A stretch of DNA of 44,232 nt from an uncultured Clostridia bacterium (GTDB lineage Bacteria > Bacillota > Clostridia > Oscillospirales > Acutalibacteraceae): the NCBI GenBank assembly GCA_946406145.1, contig CAMJJL010000013.1:1-44232 (forward strand). Reading direction: 5' to 3'. A model generated the notes under the pieces. It had not been told where the DNA came from and ran no database searches. It saw nothing but the letters and a program-made list of their open reading frames with translations. Below are positions 23,259 through 32,272 of this stretch, piece by piece (within the stretch, counting starts at the first letter, position 1; each line of letters opens with the position of its first letter). The translations under genes and the position numbers were made by a program.

Positions 23259-24593
23259 ATGGCTAATGTCAGAAACATCGCATATCATGTGCTGTACCGT
23301 GTGCTCTATGAGGACGCGTATTCTGCCATAGCCATCAACAATGCCGTTCGTGAAGAAAAGCTCGGCGGCGTGGATGTTTCCTTTTTTTCGGCGCTGGTAT
23401 ACGGCGTATTGGAACGCAAGCTGACGCTCGAATACATCATCCGTCAGTATTCGTCCATTCGTATCAAAAAGATCGAAAAGGGTACGCTGATCGTGCTGTA
23501 TCTCGGCATGTACCAGCTGATCTACATGGATAAGGTGCCCGACAGTGCCGCTGTGAATGAGAGCGTCAAGCTCTGTAAACAGCTCAGGCTCTATAAAAGC
23601 GCCGGCTTTGTCAACGCGATCCTCCGCAGCTTTGTGCGCGCAGAGAAAGCGTATCGGCAGCCCGATCGTCAAAATATCATCCAATACCTCAGTATTGTGT
23701 ATTCCTGCCCCGAAAGCATGGTGACGGAATTAATCACAACATACGGGCAGGATTTGACAGAGAAGGTCTTGCAAGGTATCCTCGGCAGACCGCCGATCAC
23801 CGTCCGTGTCAATACCCTAAAGACGGATAAAGCTATATTGACGAAAGCGCTCACAGCGCAAGGCGTGATCGTGAATGATATTTCTTTTTTAGAAAATTCA
23901 CTCAATCTCAGCGCGACGGGAAGTCTGGAAAAGATCCCTGAGTTTCAGCAAGGACACTTCTTTGTTGAGGACGCGGCGTCGCAGTTGTGTGCCGAGATCC
24001 TCAGCGCTCAGCCGGGAGATACGATCGCGGATGTCTGTGCCGCGCCGGGCGGCAAATCGCTTTACAGCGCGATCCGCATGGAGAACAGGGGAGAGATCTA
24101 CTCTTACGATATCCATGAGCACAAGATCAAGCTGATGAAGCAGAATGCCGAGCGGCTGGGTGTTTCGATCATGCACACTGCTATCCGAGACGCTTCGTCA
24201 GATCGTGAGCTGCCCGAATGTGATAGAATTTTGTGCGATGTGCCCTGCTCGGGCTGGGGGATCCTTCGGCGCAAGCCCGAAATTCGTTACAAAACAGACA
24301 CAAATATTGACATCTTGCCGAACTTGCAATACAGTATATTGTGTATGAGTGTAAAGAATCTACCCTCAGATGGTGTTTTGGTCTATTCGACCTGCACTCT
24401 GCGTCAAGCGGAGAATCACGATATCATCCGGCGATTTTTGGATGAGAACCCCGATTTCGTGGGTGAGCCGCTCAAGCTGCCCGACTGTATCGATCACCTT
24501 ATCGAGGAAGAGCCGTATTGCCTGACCCTGTTGCCCGGCGTTTATGATACGGACGGATTCTTTATCGCAAAGCTCAGGAGGAGATCAGCATGA
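23259..24593 (+). CDS. rsmB: 16S rRNA m5C967 methyltransferase
   Basis: A 444-residue RsmB/Sun protein. The N-terminal 140 residues form a NusB-like RNA-binding domain. The SAM-binding DVCAAPGGKSLYSA is near residue 265. DVPCSGWGILRRKPEIR near 325 and YSTCTLRQAENHDI near 375 carry the two cysteines of m5C methyltransferases. It overlaps rlmN by 4 bases. The 16S C967 target is taken from the E. coli family member. Confidence 0.94.
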   Translation: MANVRNIAYHVLYRVLYEDAYSAIAINNAVREEKLGGVDVSFFSALVYGVLERKLTLEYIIRQYSSIRIKKIEKGTLIVLYLGMYQLIYMDKVPDSAAVNESVKLCKQLRLYKSAGFVNAILRSFVRAEKAYRQPDRQNIIQYLSIVYSCPESMVTELITTYGQDLTEKVLQGILGRPPITVRVNTLKTDKAILTKALTAQGVIVNDISFLENSLNLSATGSLEKIPEFQQGHFFVEDAASQLCAEILSAQPGDTIADVCAAPGGKSLYSAIRMENRGEIYSYDIHEHKIKLMKQNAERLGVSIMHTAIRDASSDRELPECDRILCDVPCSGWGILRRKPEIRYKTDTNIDILPNLQYSILCMSVKNLPSDGVLVYSTCTLRQAENHDIIRRFLDENPDFVGEPLKLPDCIDHLIEEEPYCLTLLPGVYDTDGFFIAKLRRRSA

Positions 24594-25621
24594 CGGATAT
24601 CAAGTCGATGAACCTTCCTGAGATGACAGCGTATCTGGTTGAGAACGGCTTTGAAAAATTCCGTTCCAAGCAGGTGCTGGGTTGGATCAAACAGGACGTA
24701 AGGTCCTTTGATGATATGAAGAATATTCCGCAAAAGCTGCGGGATTTTCTGAAGGATAACGCGTATCTTGCCTGTGCCGAGATCGTCCGCATACAGCGTT
24801 CAAAGCTCGATGACACCGTCAAGTATCTGTTCCGTCTGTATGACGGTGAATATGTGGAGGGCGTGTTGATGCACTATCATCACGGCAGGACGATGTGTAT
24901 TTCATCACAGGTCGGCTGCAGGATGGGCTGTACCTTCTGCGCGACAGGCAAAAGCGGTTTTTCACGCTCCTTGACCGCTTCCGAAATGATCGCCCAGATC
25001 CGCAGCGCCGAGATCGACTGCGGTGAGCGTATTTCCAATGTGGTTTTGATGGGAATGGGCGAGCCGTTCGACAACTTCGACAACGTCATTCGATTCTTGA
25101 AGCTGGTATCCTCAGAGGATTCGCTCCATATCGGTATGCGGCACATCACGGTATCTACCTGCGGGATCGTACCGCGGATGATGGAATTCGCCGACCTTAA
25201 GCTGCAATGCGGATTATCCGTATCGCTGCACGCGCCGAATGATAGCATGCGTTCGCGCACGATGCCTGTCAACAGGCGGTATCCGATCGCTCAGGTGATG
25301 GAAGCCTCGCGCTATTATGTTGACAAAACCAATCGGCGTATTACCTTTGAATACGCGCTGATCGACGGCGAGAATGACTCTGACGAAACAGCAAGACAGC
25401 TTGCGAAATTGCTCAAAGGCTTGCTGTGCCACGTCAACCTGATCCCTGTCAACAATGTCACGGGAGCAGGCTATAAACAAAGCTCATTACAAAGGCAACA
25501 GACCTTTGTTAACATATTGTCCGGCTATGGCGTCAACGCCACGGTGCGCCGCACCCTCGGCTCCGATATCGACGCTTCCTGCGGACAACTGAAAAGAAAC
25601 TTTATGAAAGGGGATGTATGA
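24590..25621 (+). CDS. rlmN: 23S rRNA A2503 / tRNA A37 C2-methyltransferase
   Basis: A 343-residue radical SAM methyltransferase that methylates C2 of adenosine 2503 in 23S rRNA. GCRMGCTFCATGKSGF near residue 108 contains the CxxxCxxC 4Fe-4S motif. The C-terminal TVRRTLGSDIDASCGQLK carries the catalytic Cys near 335, and VLMGMGEPFDN near 155 is also typical. RlmN is supported over the Cfr resistance branch by overall length and context. It is coupled to rsmB upstream and to the PP2C gene downstream. Confidence 0.96.
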   Translation: MTDIKSMNLPEMTAYLVENGFEKFRSKQVLGWIKQDVRSFDDMKNIPQKLRDFLKDNAYLACAEIVRIQRSKLDDTVKYLFRLYDGEYVEGVLMHYHHGRTMCISSQVGCRMGCTFCATGKSGFSRSLTASEMIAQIRSAEIDCGERISNVVLMGMGEPFDNFDNVIRFLKLVSSEDSLHIGMRHITVSTCGIVPRMMEFADLKLQCGLSVSLHAPNDSMRSRTMPVNRRYPIAQVMEASRYYVDKTNRRITFEYALIDGENDSDETARQLAKLLKGLLCHVNLIPVNNVTGAGYKQSSLQRQQTFVNILSGYGVNATVRRTLGSDIDASCGQLKRNFMKGDV

Positions 25622-25622
25622 C

Positions 25623-26348
25623 ATGGAAGTTTTCTCTAAAACCGATATCGGACTGGTCCGTACCGAAAATCAGGACAGCTCCGCATATTCTGTCATCTCC
25701 TCAGACTGCGCATGGGCAGTCGTATGCGATGGTATGGGCGGCGCCAACGGAGGCAAAACAGCTTCTTCCGCCGCTGTCAATTACATATCTGAGTTTATCA
25801 ATCGCGAGTTCAAGGAGGATATGGACAACGAGGCATTGTCCGAGATGCTGATATCCGCTGTGGACGGCGCGAATCTGTGCGTCTACAAGATGTCGATGGA
25901 GGACTATGAGCTCGCCGGAATGGGCACGACCTGCGATCTGGTTCTGGTTCGCGGAGAGGTTGCTCATGTCGTTCATGTCGGCGACAGCCGCACCTACTCG
26001 ATCCGCGACGGTAAAATATTGCAGATCACAGAGGATCATTCTCTGGTACAGGAGATGGTACGCCGCGGCGAGTTGACGCCCGATCAGGCGATGCACCATC
26101 CCAACAAGAATCTGATCACCAGAGCGCTCGGTATCTCGCATGAGGTGCATATCGATTATATCGAGGCCGAGTTCTGCGAGGGCGACGTCCTGCTGATCTG
26201 CTCCGACGGCTTATCCAATTATGTCAGTAAGGCTGATATGGTACGTACCGTCAAGGAACACAAAGGCGAATTACTCATTGATACATTGGTAGAAATAGCA
26301 AAGCGCCACGGCGGTCACGATAACATCACCGTCACGGTAGTATACTAA
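25623..26348 (+). CDS. PP2C-family serine/threonine phosphatase (Stp/PrpC)
   Basis: A 241-residue Mn/Mg-dependent phosphatase that reverses PknB phosphorylation. The metal-binding motifs are RTENQDSSAY near residue 14, VVCDGMGGANGG near 36, VGDSRTYSI near 122, CSDGLSNYV near 195 and GGHDNITV near 231. An ATG at 25614 is in frame, but AAAGGGG would touch it directly; the ATG at 25623 has good 9-base spacing and matches the family start. The stop is 17 bases before pknB. Confidence 0.94.
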   Translation: MEVFSKTDIGLVRTENQDSSAYSVISSDCAWAVVCDGMGGANGGKTASSAAVNYISEFINREFKEDMDNEALSEMLISAVDGANLCVYKMSMEDYELAGMGTTCDLVLVRGEVAHVVHVGDSRTYSIRDGKILQITEDHSLVQEMVRRGELTPDQAMHHPNKNLITRALGISHEVHIDYIEAEFCEGDVLLICSDGLSNYVSKADMVRTVKEHKGELLIDTLVEIAKRHGGHDNITVTVVY

Positions 26349-26365
26349 GGAATGGAGTGAGTCAC

Positions 26366-28402
26366 ATGGATAAATATACCGGCAAGAAACTCGACGGCAG
26401 ATATGAGATCCGCGAGTTGATCGGCGTAGGCGGTATGGCAAATGTATATCACTGCTATGATACGATCGACGCTCGTGAGGTAGCGATCAAGATATTAAAA
26501 GATGAATTTTTGGACAACGAGGATTTCATTCGCCGTTTTAAGAATGAGAGCAAAGCGATCGCGGTGCTGAATCATCCGAACATCGTCCGCGTCTATGATG
26601 TCAGCTTCGGCGATATGATCCAGTACATCGTCATGGAATATATCGACGGCATCACCCTCAAGGAATATATCGACATGCAGAAGGTGCTTGATTGGAAAGA
26701 GACCGTGCACCTGACGACACAGATCCTCAAAGCGCTGCAGCACGCGCACGAGAACGGTATTGTTCACCGCGATATCAAGCCGCATAACATCATGCTGTTG
26801 CAGGACGGCACTATCAAGGTCACGGATTTTGGTATCGCGCGATTCTCTTCGAACGCGACCCGTACCATGACCGAGCAGGCGATCGGCTCCGTTCACTATA
26901 TCGCGCCCGAACAGGCGCGCGGTGAAAAGACCGACGGCAAGACCGACATCTATTCCGTCGGCGTGATGATGTATGAGATGCTCACAGGCACACTGCCCTT
27001 TGACGGCGATTCCGCTGTTTCCGTAGCGTTGATGCAGCTGCAGGCCAAGCCAAAGCTCCCGCGTGAGATCAACCCCGATATCCCCGTGGGTCTGGAAGAG
27101 ATCACCATGAAGGCGATGCAGAAGGATCCCGAGGATCGCTATCATTCCGCTGTTGAGATGCTCAGCGATATCGAGCGCTTCCGCCTGAATCCCGGTATCA
27201 TCTTTCACTATGTTTATCATGACGCTCCTGTTGACGATCAGAAAAAACAGGAGGAACAGCCCAAAAGGGAATACGAGGATCCCGAAGAGGACGTACAGGA
27301 AGAGTACTACGACGAGGATGTTCCCGTTCGCAGCCCCGTGCTCTCCGCCATCAAGGGTATCATTTTAGCGGCGGTGATCGCGCTGGTCGTTTTCGGCGGC
27401 GTCGCTGCGTATCAGGGCTACGTATCCGCCCAGCCTAAGGAGGTTGAGGTTCCCGATTTTACCAATATGACGCTCAGTGAAGCAAACGCGAAGAATAACG
27501 GTAAATTCAACTTTACCTACGTCAGCCGCTACAGTGACGATATCCCCGTTGATACCATCATCGAGCAGAGCCCCGCAGGCGGCTCCAAGAAGATGAAGGA
27601 AGGCTCTACCATTGAGCTGATCGTCAACTCTGCCGACACCTATGTACCCGTTCCGTATATCAACGGCGCTCTGGGCAGCGAGCAGATCCAGGCGACGATT
27701 GAGAAGGCGAACCTTGTTCCCAAGATCCTTTATGTTGAAAGTGAACAGACCGCTCAGAAGATCGACGGTGTATATCCCCCTACCGGAACTCAGGTCAAGA
27801 TCGGATCATCCGTCTATGTTTATGTGTCCAAGGGCGTGACGAAGCAAAAATTTGTGATGCCCGATATCAAGGGCTATTCCGCGGAAAAGGCTGTTTCTGC
27901 TTTGAAGGAAGCCGGCTTTACAAATTATAAGGTCGAGTATGATGACAGGATCGAGGCCGAGAAGGATGAGGTCGTCAGACAGAATCCGATGCAGGGCAGT
28001 GAGGTCGTATCCGACTATGAGATCACCGTTATCTGCTCAAAGGGCAATCAAAAGGAGAAGAAGGTCAATATCGAGGTCGACTTACCCTCTGAGGTCAATA
28101 CGAGCGTCAGCATGCAGGTGCTGGTTGACGGCGCTGTTGACAGTGAGAATTCCAAGGATGTGGTACCTTCCTACAACCCCAAGTATAAGATCACGGTCAA
28201 CGTCAAGGATGACGCGACCATTATTGTATTGTTGGACAATCAGCAGTATCGTGAGTACAAGGTCGATTACAAGAACAATTCCGTCTCCTTAGAGAATTCT
28301 TATCCGTATACACCGAAAGCCACCGAGGCTCCCGAAACACAGGCGCCTGAGGTTGAAGAAGATACCTCAAGTCAGGTGGATAACGGTTCCGCAGCAGGTT
28401 AA
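26366..28402 (+). CDS. pknB: PASTA-domain Ser/Thr protein kinase (Stk1/PknB/PrkC)
   Basis: A 678-residue membrane kinase. The kinase domain (about 13-275) is complete: IGVGGMANVY loop, Lys42 in VAIK, HRDIKPHN with Asp136, DFG Asp154, and APEQARGEKTDGKTDIYSVG. A charged linker follows, then one transmembrane helix at about 328-350 and three extracellular PASTA domains (about 358-425, 426-493 and 494-562). The C-terminus has a further beta-rich region and a Pro/Glu/Thr tail. PASTA domains bind muropeptides or lipid II. The ATG at 26366 is preferred over a GTG at 26357 by spacing from GGAG. It forms a pair with the PP2C upstream. Confidence 0.96.
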   Translation: MDKYTGKKLDGRYEIRELIGVGGMANVYHCYDTIDAREVAIKILKDEFLDNEDFIRRFKNESKAIAVLNHPNIVRVYDVSFGDMIQYIVMEYIDGITLKEYIDMQKVLDWKETVHLTTQILKALQHAHENGIVHRDIKPHNIMLLQDGTIKVTDFGIARFSSNATRTMTEQAIGSVHYIAPEQARGEKTDGKTDIYSVGVMMYEMLTGTLPFDGDSAVSVALMQLQAKPKLPREINPDIPVGLEEITMKAMQKDPEDRYHSAVEMLSDIERFRLNPGIIFHYVYHDAPVDDQKKQEEQPKREYEDPEEDVQEEYYDEDVPVRSPVLSAIKGIILAAVIALVVFGGVAAYQGYVSAQPKEVEVPDFTNMTLSEANAKNNGKFNFTYVSRYSDDIPVDTIIEQSPAGGSKKMKEGSTIELIVNSADTYVPVPYINGALGSEQIQATIEKANLVPKILYVESEQTAQKIDGVYPPTGTQVKIGSSVYVYVSKGVTKQKFVMPDIKGYSAEKAVSALKEAGFTNYKVEYDDRIEAEKDEVVRQNPMQGSEVVSDYEITVICSKGNQKEKKVNIEVDLPSEVNTSVSMQVLVDGAVDSENSKDVVPSYNPKYKITVNVKDDATIIVLLDNQQYREYKVDYKNNSVSLENSYPYTPKATEAPETQAPEVEEDTSSQVDNGSAAG

Positions 28403-28404
28403 GT

Positions 28405-29298
28405 ATGAGTCAAAAAACCGGTATTATTACGAAAATCACAGGCGGCTTCTATTATGTAGAGGCCGCCGATAGTGTTTATGAATGTAAGGCACGCGGTGTG
28501 TTCCGCAAGAGGGGAACCACGCCGTTGGTAGGCGATATCGTTGATATCACCGTGCCCGATGACGGGTATTGCTCCATTGATAAGATCCATGACCGCCGCA
28601 ATTCTTTGGTGCGTCCTGCATTGGCGAATCTGGATAATCTGATGATCATCAGTTCCGTCAAAGAGCCTGATGTGAATCTGTATCTGATCGACAAGATGAC
28701 TGCCGCCGCAGTGAATAAGGAGATCACGCCCATCGTCGTTTTTTCAAAGAGCGATCTCGCGCAGACGGATGATCTGGTGGATATTTATCGAAAGGTGAAT
28801 ATCCCGGCGTTCTCGTTCTCGTCGGTCGATAACCGCGGACTGGATGAGATCAAAGCCGTACTCAAGGATAAGGTGACCGCCTTTTGCGGTAATTCGGGAG
28901 TAGGGAAGAGCACGCTGCTTAACGCGCTGTTCCCCGAATTATCCCTTCAAACCGGAGAGATCAGCGATAAGCTCGGTCGAGGCAGGCACACGACGCGCAC
29001 GGTGGAGCTGTTCAAAAAGCACGGCGGTTATATTGCCGATACACCGGGCTTTTCCACCGTGGATATTGAGCGGTTTGAGTTGATCCGCAAGGACGAGCTC
29101 AAATTCGCGTTCTCTGAATTCGACGAGTTTTTCGGCACCTGTCAGTTCAATTCCTGTAATCATGTATGTGAAAAGGGCTGTAAGGTGCTCGAAGCTGTAG
29201 AAAAGGGGATCATCCCTCGATCTCGTCATGACAGCTATGTGCGCATGTATAATGAGGTCAAGGATATCAAGGAATGGCAGATCAATGTGAATAAATAA
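28405..29298 (+). CDS. rsgA: Ribosome small-subunit-dependent GTPase A
   Basis: A 297-residue circularly permuted GTPase that checks late 30S maturation. An N-terminal OB fold (1-70) precedes the G domain, with FSKSDL (G4-like) near residue 113, GNSGVGKSTLLNAL (G1) near 163 and DTPGFS (G3) near 213. The C-terminal zinc domain shows GTCQFNSCNHVCEKGC near 250. Its start is 2 bases after the pknB stop. In many Firmicutes rpe and thiamine pyrophosphokinase follow; here the run ends at a terminator. Confidence 0.96.
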   Translation: MSQKTGIITKITGGFYYVEAADSVYECKARGVFRKRGTTPLVGDIVDITVPDDGYCSIDKIHDRRNSLVRPALANLDNLMIISSVKEPDVNLYLIDKMTAAAVNKEITPIVVFSKSDLAQTDDLVDIYRKVNIPAFSFSSVDNRGLDEIKAVLKDKVTAFCGNSGVGKSTLLNALFPELSLQTGEISDKLGRGRHTTRTVELFKKHGGYIADTPGFSTVDIERFELIRKDELKFAFSEFDEFFGTCQFNSCNHVCEKGCKVLEAVEKGIIPRSRHDSYVRMYNEVKDIKEWQINVNK

Positions 29299-29304
29299 TT
29301 AATG

Positions 29305-29334
29305 GGGGCAGTTCGCGGTGAACTGCCCCTTATC
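29305..29334. terminator. Bidirectional terminator after rsgA
   Basis: GGGGCAGTTC (29305-29314) pairs perfectly with GAACTGCCCC (29320-29329) around GCGGT and is followed by TTATC. On the minus strand the 3' side reads CATTAATTATTTATT. It ends the long plus-strand cluster and the convergent secreted-protein gene. Confidence 0.8.
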
Positions 29335-29348
29335 TGTTCGATGATTAT

Positions 29349-31490
29349 TTAGTTCTTTACGATCTCGACCCAGAAGAAATCCGAATACCAAGGATTGTAA
29401 CGGTTGATCCTGTAGTTCGATGTATCATAGCTGAATACGTTTGCGGTGTTGTTGTATGCTTCCTTTTTACTGATCTTGACGACGTCCAGTGTTTTGTCAT
29501 TGGTATTGCTTGTGATACCGATACGTGACGAAGGGTCGATGTTATCAAGAATGATGAAGATACACTTGGATGTTGTGTTCTCACCGAGGAATGCGTTGGA
29601 TGTTGTACCGTTGGTGAGTTTATTGTTGATGATGGACATTTTTCCGCGGATAATGGGATCGCAGGCGGATGCGCTGCCCTTTTGCGCGTAAAGACCCGCT
29701 CCGTTAAAGACTGCCGTATTGTTTGTCATCTCAACATTTTCCAAGTCGAGATAGTTCATGGAGTCACACCAGATCGCGCCGCCTTCGCAGCCGGAGCTGT
29801 TCTTGTTCAGCTTTGTGTTTAATACGGTGAGAGGCACGCACATTCCGCTGCCTCTGTAACCGAAGCATATGCCGCCGCCGTTGGAGGAAGCCTTGTTATC
29901 GGTGATCGTGCAGTTGTTGACCTTGGTGGTATAATCGCCGTAGATCGCACCTCCATTAACAGCTGTATTGGACAGGAGCTTGCTGTCGTTGATGTTCATA
30001 ACACAATGGTTATAGATCGCGCCCCCGTTTTGTCCGGAGTTGTTCTCAAATAGAGCGTTATTGACTGTGATTCTCGAATCTTTGTTATACAAAGCTGTAT
30101 TCCTATTGTCGCGGAAGGTTGTATTATCGATAGTTCCGTTGGCGTTCTTCTCCGTGACGATCGCGCTGTTGGCGTTATTGAGAAAATCTGTGTTTTTGAT
30201 TATCAGATCAACATGATCGGCTCTCAGACCGGCGTCGGTCGAATCCTTGATGGTGATGCTGTCGAGGCTGAGCCTTCCGCCGTTGACGACTATTCCGCTG
30301 ATCGCGCCGCGCTTGCCGGTGGAATCGATTACGCTTAAGGTGGTGTTATCGGATTTGATATCAAATTTTTGACGATCGGTATGAATGATCGAATGACCGT
30401 TCAGATCAAGTGTTACGGTCTTATCCTTGACATACAGCGCGCCGCCGCTGAAGGCGGAACCGTCCTTATAATAGAAGGTGTCCGCAGAGAGATTATTGCT
30501 CTTCCAGTCCTGCATCAGCTTCATGGTACCGCCGTTCTTGGACACGGTTGTCCATGCGTCGCCGAAGGAGAACATATTCGTTGTTTTACCGCCTACGGTC
30601 ACCTGTGCTACTGTCAGGTTATCGATCGACTTCTTGGTGGTTTCATATGACTTGGCGACTGCGGTCGCTTTCTTTGTATAAAGCTCCATGTCCGCCTTGA
30701 TCGAAGCCTGTAAGCTGTCTTTGGTCTCCTTGGTGATCATACCGTTTTTGTAATTGTAATCTGCCAGAGAATAGGACGCCATGCAGCCGGTCATCAGATT
30801 GGTGTAGTACAACGTATACTGTTCCAGCGTCATATCGTTAAAGGCCTGCGCGTCTTTTTTGATCAGATCGGCGTCGTTATTGTTTTCTTCACTGGACTTG
30901 GAGAGCTCAAGATACTGATCGAATGAGGGCTTGCCTTTTAATCCTGCCTGACCGTCGATGATCAGGTTGCTCAGGTCCTTGAAGTCCTTGGTAAAGCTGC
31001 TGTTATCGCCGGTCACCTTCATTATATTCATATAATCCTGCGCACAGATATTATCTTCTTTGAATAACGTGATCTGCGCCATCGCTTCTTCATTATATCC
31101 CTTTACGCTGGTCAGAATATCGGAAAACCGCTGCAGCTTGTTAATGCTCGACAAAGCCTTGATCTGGCTGGACTGCGCGTTATAGTGAGCATCGATCTTA
31201 TCGTTCAACTCATTGATGAGGTTGACGATATCCTGTGTGGATGGCTGCGGTTCCTTCGTTGCTTCACCGTAGAAGGTCTTGAACGCCCCCAGCAGACCGC
31301 TGGCTATGATACCCGTGACAGGATTCGTTTTGCCGATTAACGAGACCAGGGCGGATGCTCCGCTGAAGAAACCGTCGCTGATCGGTGAGCTGACCGGAGC
31401 AGCGGAGGCGGTAAGCGCCATAGCCGACCCTACCGAGATCATCATGATACATACCATAAATGCTGCTAAAAAACGATGGATTTTTTTCAT
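29349..31490 (-). CDS. Secreted protein: helical N-terminal region plus parallel beta-helix
   Basis: A 713-residue exported protein. A signal peptide with a KK start, a hydrophobic core and probable cleavage after ALTASA occupies residues 1-30. Residues about 35-320 are predicted mostly helical, with one long hydrophobic Gly-rich stretch at 40-70. From about 380 to 680, repeats such as NTAVNGGAIYGDYT, NNGGAIY and ASSNGGGICFG are typical of right-handed beta-helix (pectate-lyase-like or Pmp-like) proteins. There is no LPXTG, no SLH domain and no C-terminal anchor. The frame opens earlier, but GGAG 9 bases before the ATG at 31490 sets the start. Function is unknown; adhesion, glycan binding or a toxin-like role are possibilities only. 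Confidence 0.85.
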   Translation of the reverse strand: MKKIHRFLAAFMVCIMMISVGSAMALTASAAPVSSPISDGFFSGASALVSLIGKTNPVTGIIASGLLGAFKTFYGEATKEPQPSTQDIVNLINELNDKIDAHYNAQSSQIKALSSINKLQRFSDILTSVKGYNEEAMAQITLFKEDNICAQDYMNIMKVTGDNSSFTKDFKDLSNLIIDGQAGLKGKPSFDQYLELSKSSEENNNDADLIKKDAQAFNDMTLEQYTLYYTNLMTGCMASYSLADYNYKNGMITKETKDSLQASIKADMELYTKKATAVAKSYETTKKSIDNLTVAQVTVGGKTTNMFSFGDAWTTVSKNGGTMKLMQDWKSNNLSADTFYYKDGSAFSGGALYVKDKTVTLDLNGHSIIHTDRQKFDIKSDNTTLSVIDSTGKRGAISGIVVNGGRLSLDSITIKDSTDAGLRADHVDLIIKNTDFLNNANSAIVTEKNANGTIDNTTFRDNRNTALYNKDSRITVNNALFENNSGQNGGAIYNHCVMNINDSKLLSNTAVNGGAIYGDYTTKVNNCTITDNKASSNGGGICFGYRGSGMCVPLTVLNTKLNKNSSGCEGGAIWCDSMNYLDLENVEMTNNTAVFNGAGLYAQKGSASACDPIIRGKMSIINNKLTNGTTSNAFLGENTTSKCIFIILDNIDPSSRIGITSNTNDKTLDVVKISKKEAYNNTANVFSYDTSNYRINRYNPWYSDFFWVEIVKN

Positions 31491-31623
31491 GGTTTTCATC
31501 TCCTTATCGATTGAATACTGTGTGCAATCTTTCGGTTGCAACTACAGCATAACAAACAGACCGTGACAAAACACAGACAAAATCGAGAGATTTTGAAAGT
31601 TTTTGGATTTTATAAAATTATAC

Positions 31624-31652
31624 TTGCAAAACCCATAAAAGTATGATAAGAT
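31624..31652 (+). promoter_or_regulatory. Promoter of tRNA-Ala
   Basis: TTGCAA (31624-31629), a 17-base spacer and TAAGAT (31647-31652) place the start about 5-7 bases before the mature tRNA 5' end at 31664. Confidence 0.65.
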
Positions 31653-31663
31653 AATACTGCTTT

Positions 31664-31739
<76 letters not shown>

Positions 31740-31749
31740 TATTAATCAT

Positions 31750-31785
31750 AAAAGGGTACATCATCGGATGTGCCCTTTTATTATT
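31750..31785 (+). terminator. Terminator of tRNA-Ala
   Basis: AAAAGGGTACATC (31750-31762) pairs with GATGTGCCCTTTT (31767-31779) around ATCG, with one T-G pair, followed by ATTATTA. Confidence 0.85.
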
Positions 31786-31795
31786 ACCTACAGTA

Positions 31796-31816
31796 GTGGA
31801 GACGGACGGGCTCGAA
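31796..31816 (-). repeat. Inverted copy of the tRNA-Ala 3' end
   Basis: Read on the minus strand it is TTCGAGCCCGTCCGTCTCCA plus C, matching tRNA positions 31717-31737 at 20 of 21 bases. It is preceded on the plus strand by ACCTACAG, a motif that recurs at 31946 and 32024. Confidence 0.8.
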
Positions 31817-31826
31817 GGCGACCGTG

Positions 31827-31885
31827 CGCCTAAAGTAAGCGCAAGCGCACTTTAGGCGTCAAAACAGTCCGGTGGACTGTTTTGA
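31827..31885. repeat. Two strong hairpins in the post-tRNA repeat region
   Basis: CGCCTAAAGT (31827) pairs with ACTTTAGGCG (31849-31858), with an inner GCG/CGC stem. Directly after it TCAAAACAGTCC (31859) pairs with GGACTGTTTTGA (31874-31885) around GGT. Neither has a clear T-run behind it. I see no gene between 31740 and 32272. Confidence 0.75.
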
Positions 31886-31962
31886 GGGAGAGCGTAGATA
31901 AGAGTTAAGACAGGCGGTGACGCTCCGAAGGCGGGGCAGACAGTAACCTACAGAAATATCCT

Positions 31963-31985
31963 CCGTCCGTCTCCACCATATTAAT
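31963..31985 (+). repeat. Direct repeat, copy 2 of the tRNA-Ala 3' end
   Basis: Identical to 31724-31746 over 23 bases, including CCA and flanking ATATTAAT, but the rest of the tRNA is absent. It is again followed by a terminator-like hairpin and ACCTACAG. Confidence 0.85.
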
Positions 31986-32023
31986 AAATTAAGGAGTCCC
32001 GATATGGGGCTCCTTAATTTATT
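31983..32023. terminator. Second terminator-like hairpin after the repeated tRNA end
   Basis: AATAAATTAAGGAG (31983-31996) pairs with CTCCTTAATTTATT (32010-32023). It has the same relative place behind the tRNA-end copy as the real terminator at 31750. About 20 bases later, 32036-32058 resembles an inverted tRNA 3' part (minus strand GTTCGATCCCGTCACTCTCC). Confidence 0.7.
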
Positions 32024-32136
32024 ACCTACAGGAAGCGGAGAGTGACGGGATCGAACATATAAATATCATAGATTTGGCACAAAATCCGCTTATCCTTTCA
32101 TTTACAAAAATGTAATCTCATTTTTCTTCTACGCTA

Positions 32137-32166
32137 TTGATATTGTGATAATGGTTGTGCTATAAT
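32137..32166 (+). promoter_or_regulatory. Promoter of the PASTA pseudokinase gene
   Basis: TTGATA (32137-32142), an 18-base spacer and a perfect TATAAT (32161-32166) preceded by TGC (extended -10). The leader to the ATG at 32273 is about 100 bases and AT-rich. A second TATAAT is at 32213-32218. Confidence 0.7.
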
Positions 32167-32272
32167 GTTTTGGTAAATTGAGTAAGTATGACTTTTCTAC
32201 TTATTTAATCATTATAATATAACAGAAACCAGAAATCTGCTGAGTACATTCAGTAATCAGGAGGAATTGACC

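Noticed and set aside
31827-31885. Strong hairpins as a second terminator or a small RNA gene
   Set aside because: They have no T-run and no convincing promoter directly upstream, so I list them only as hairpins in a repeat region.
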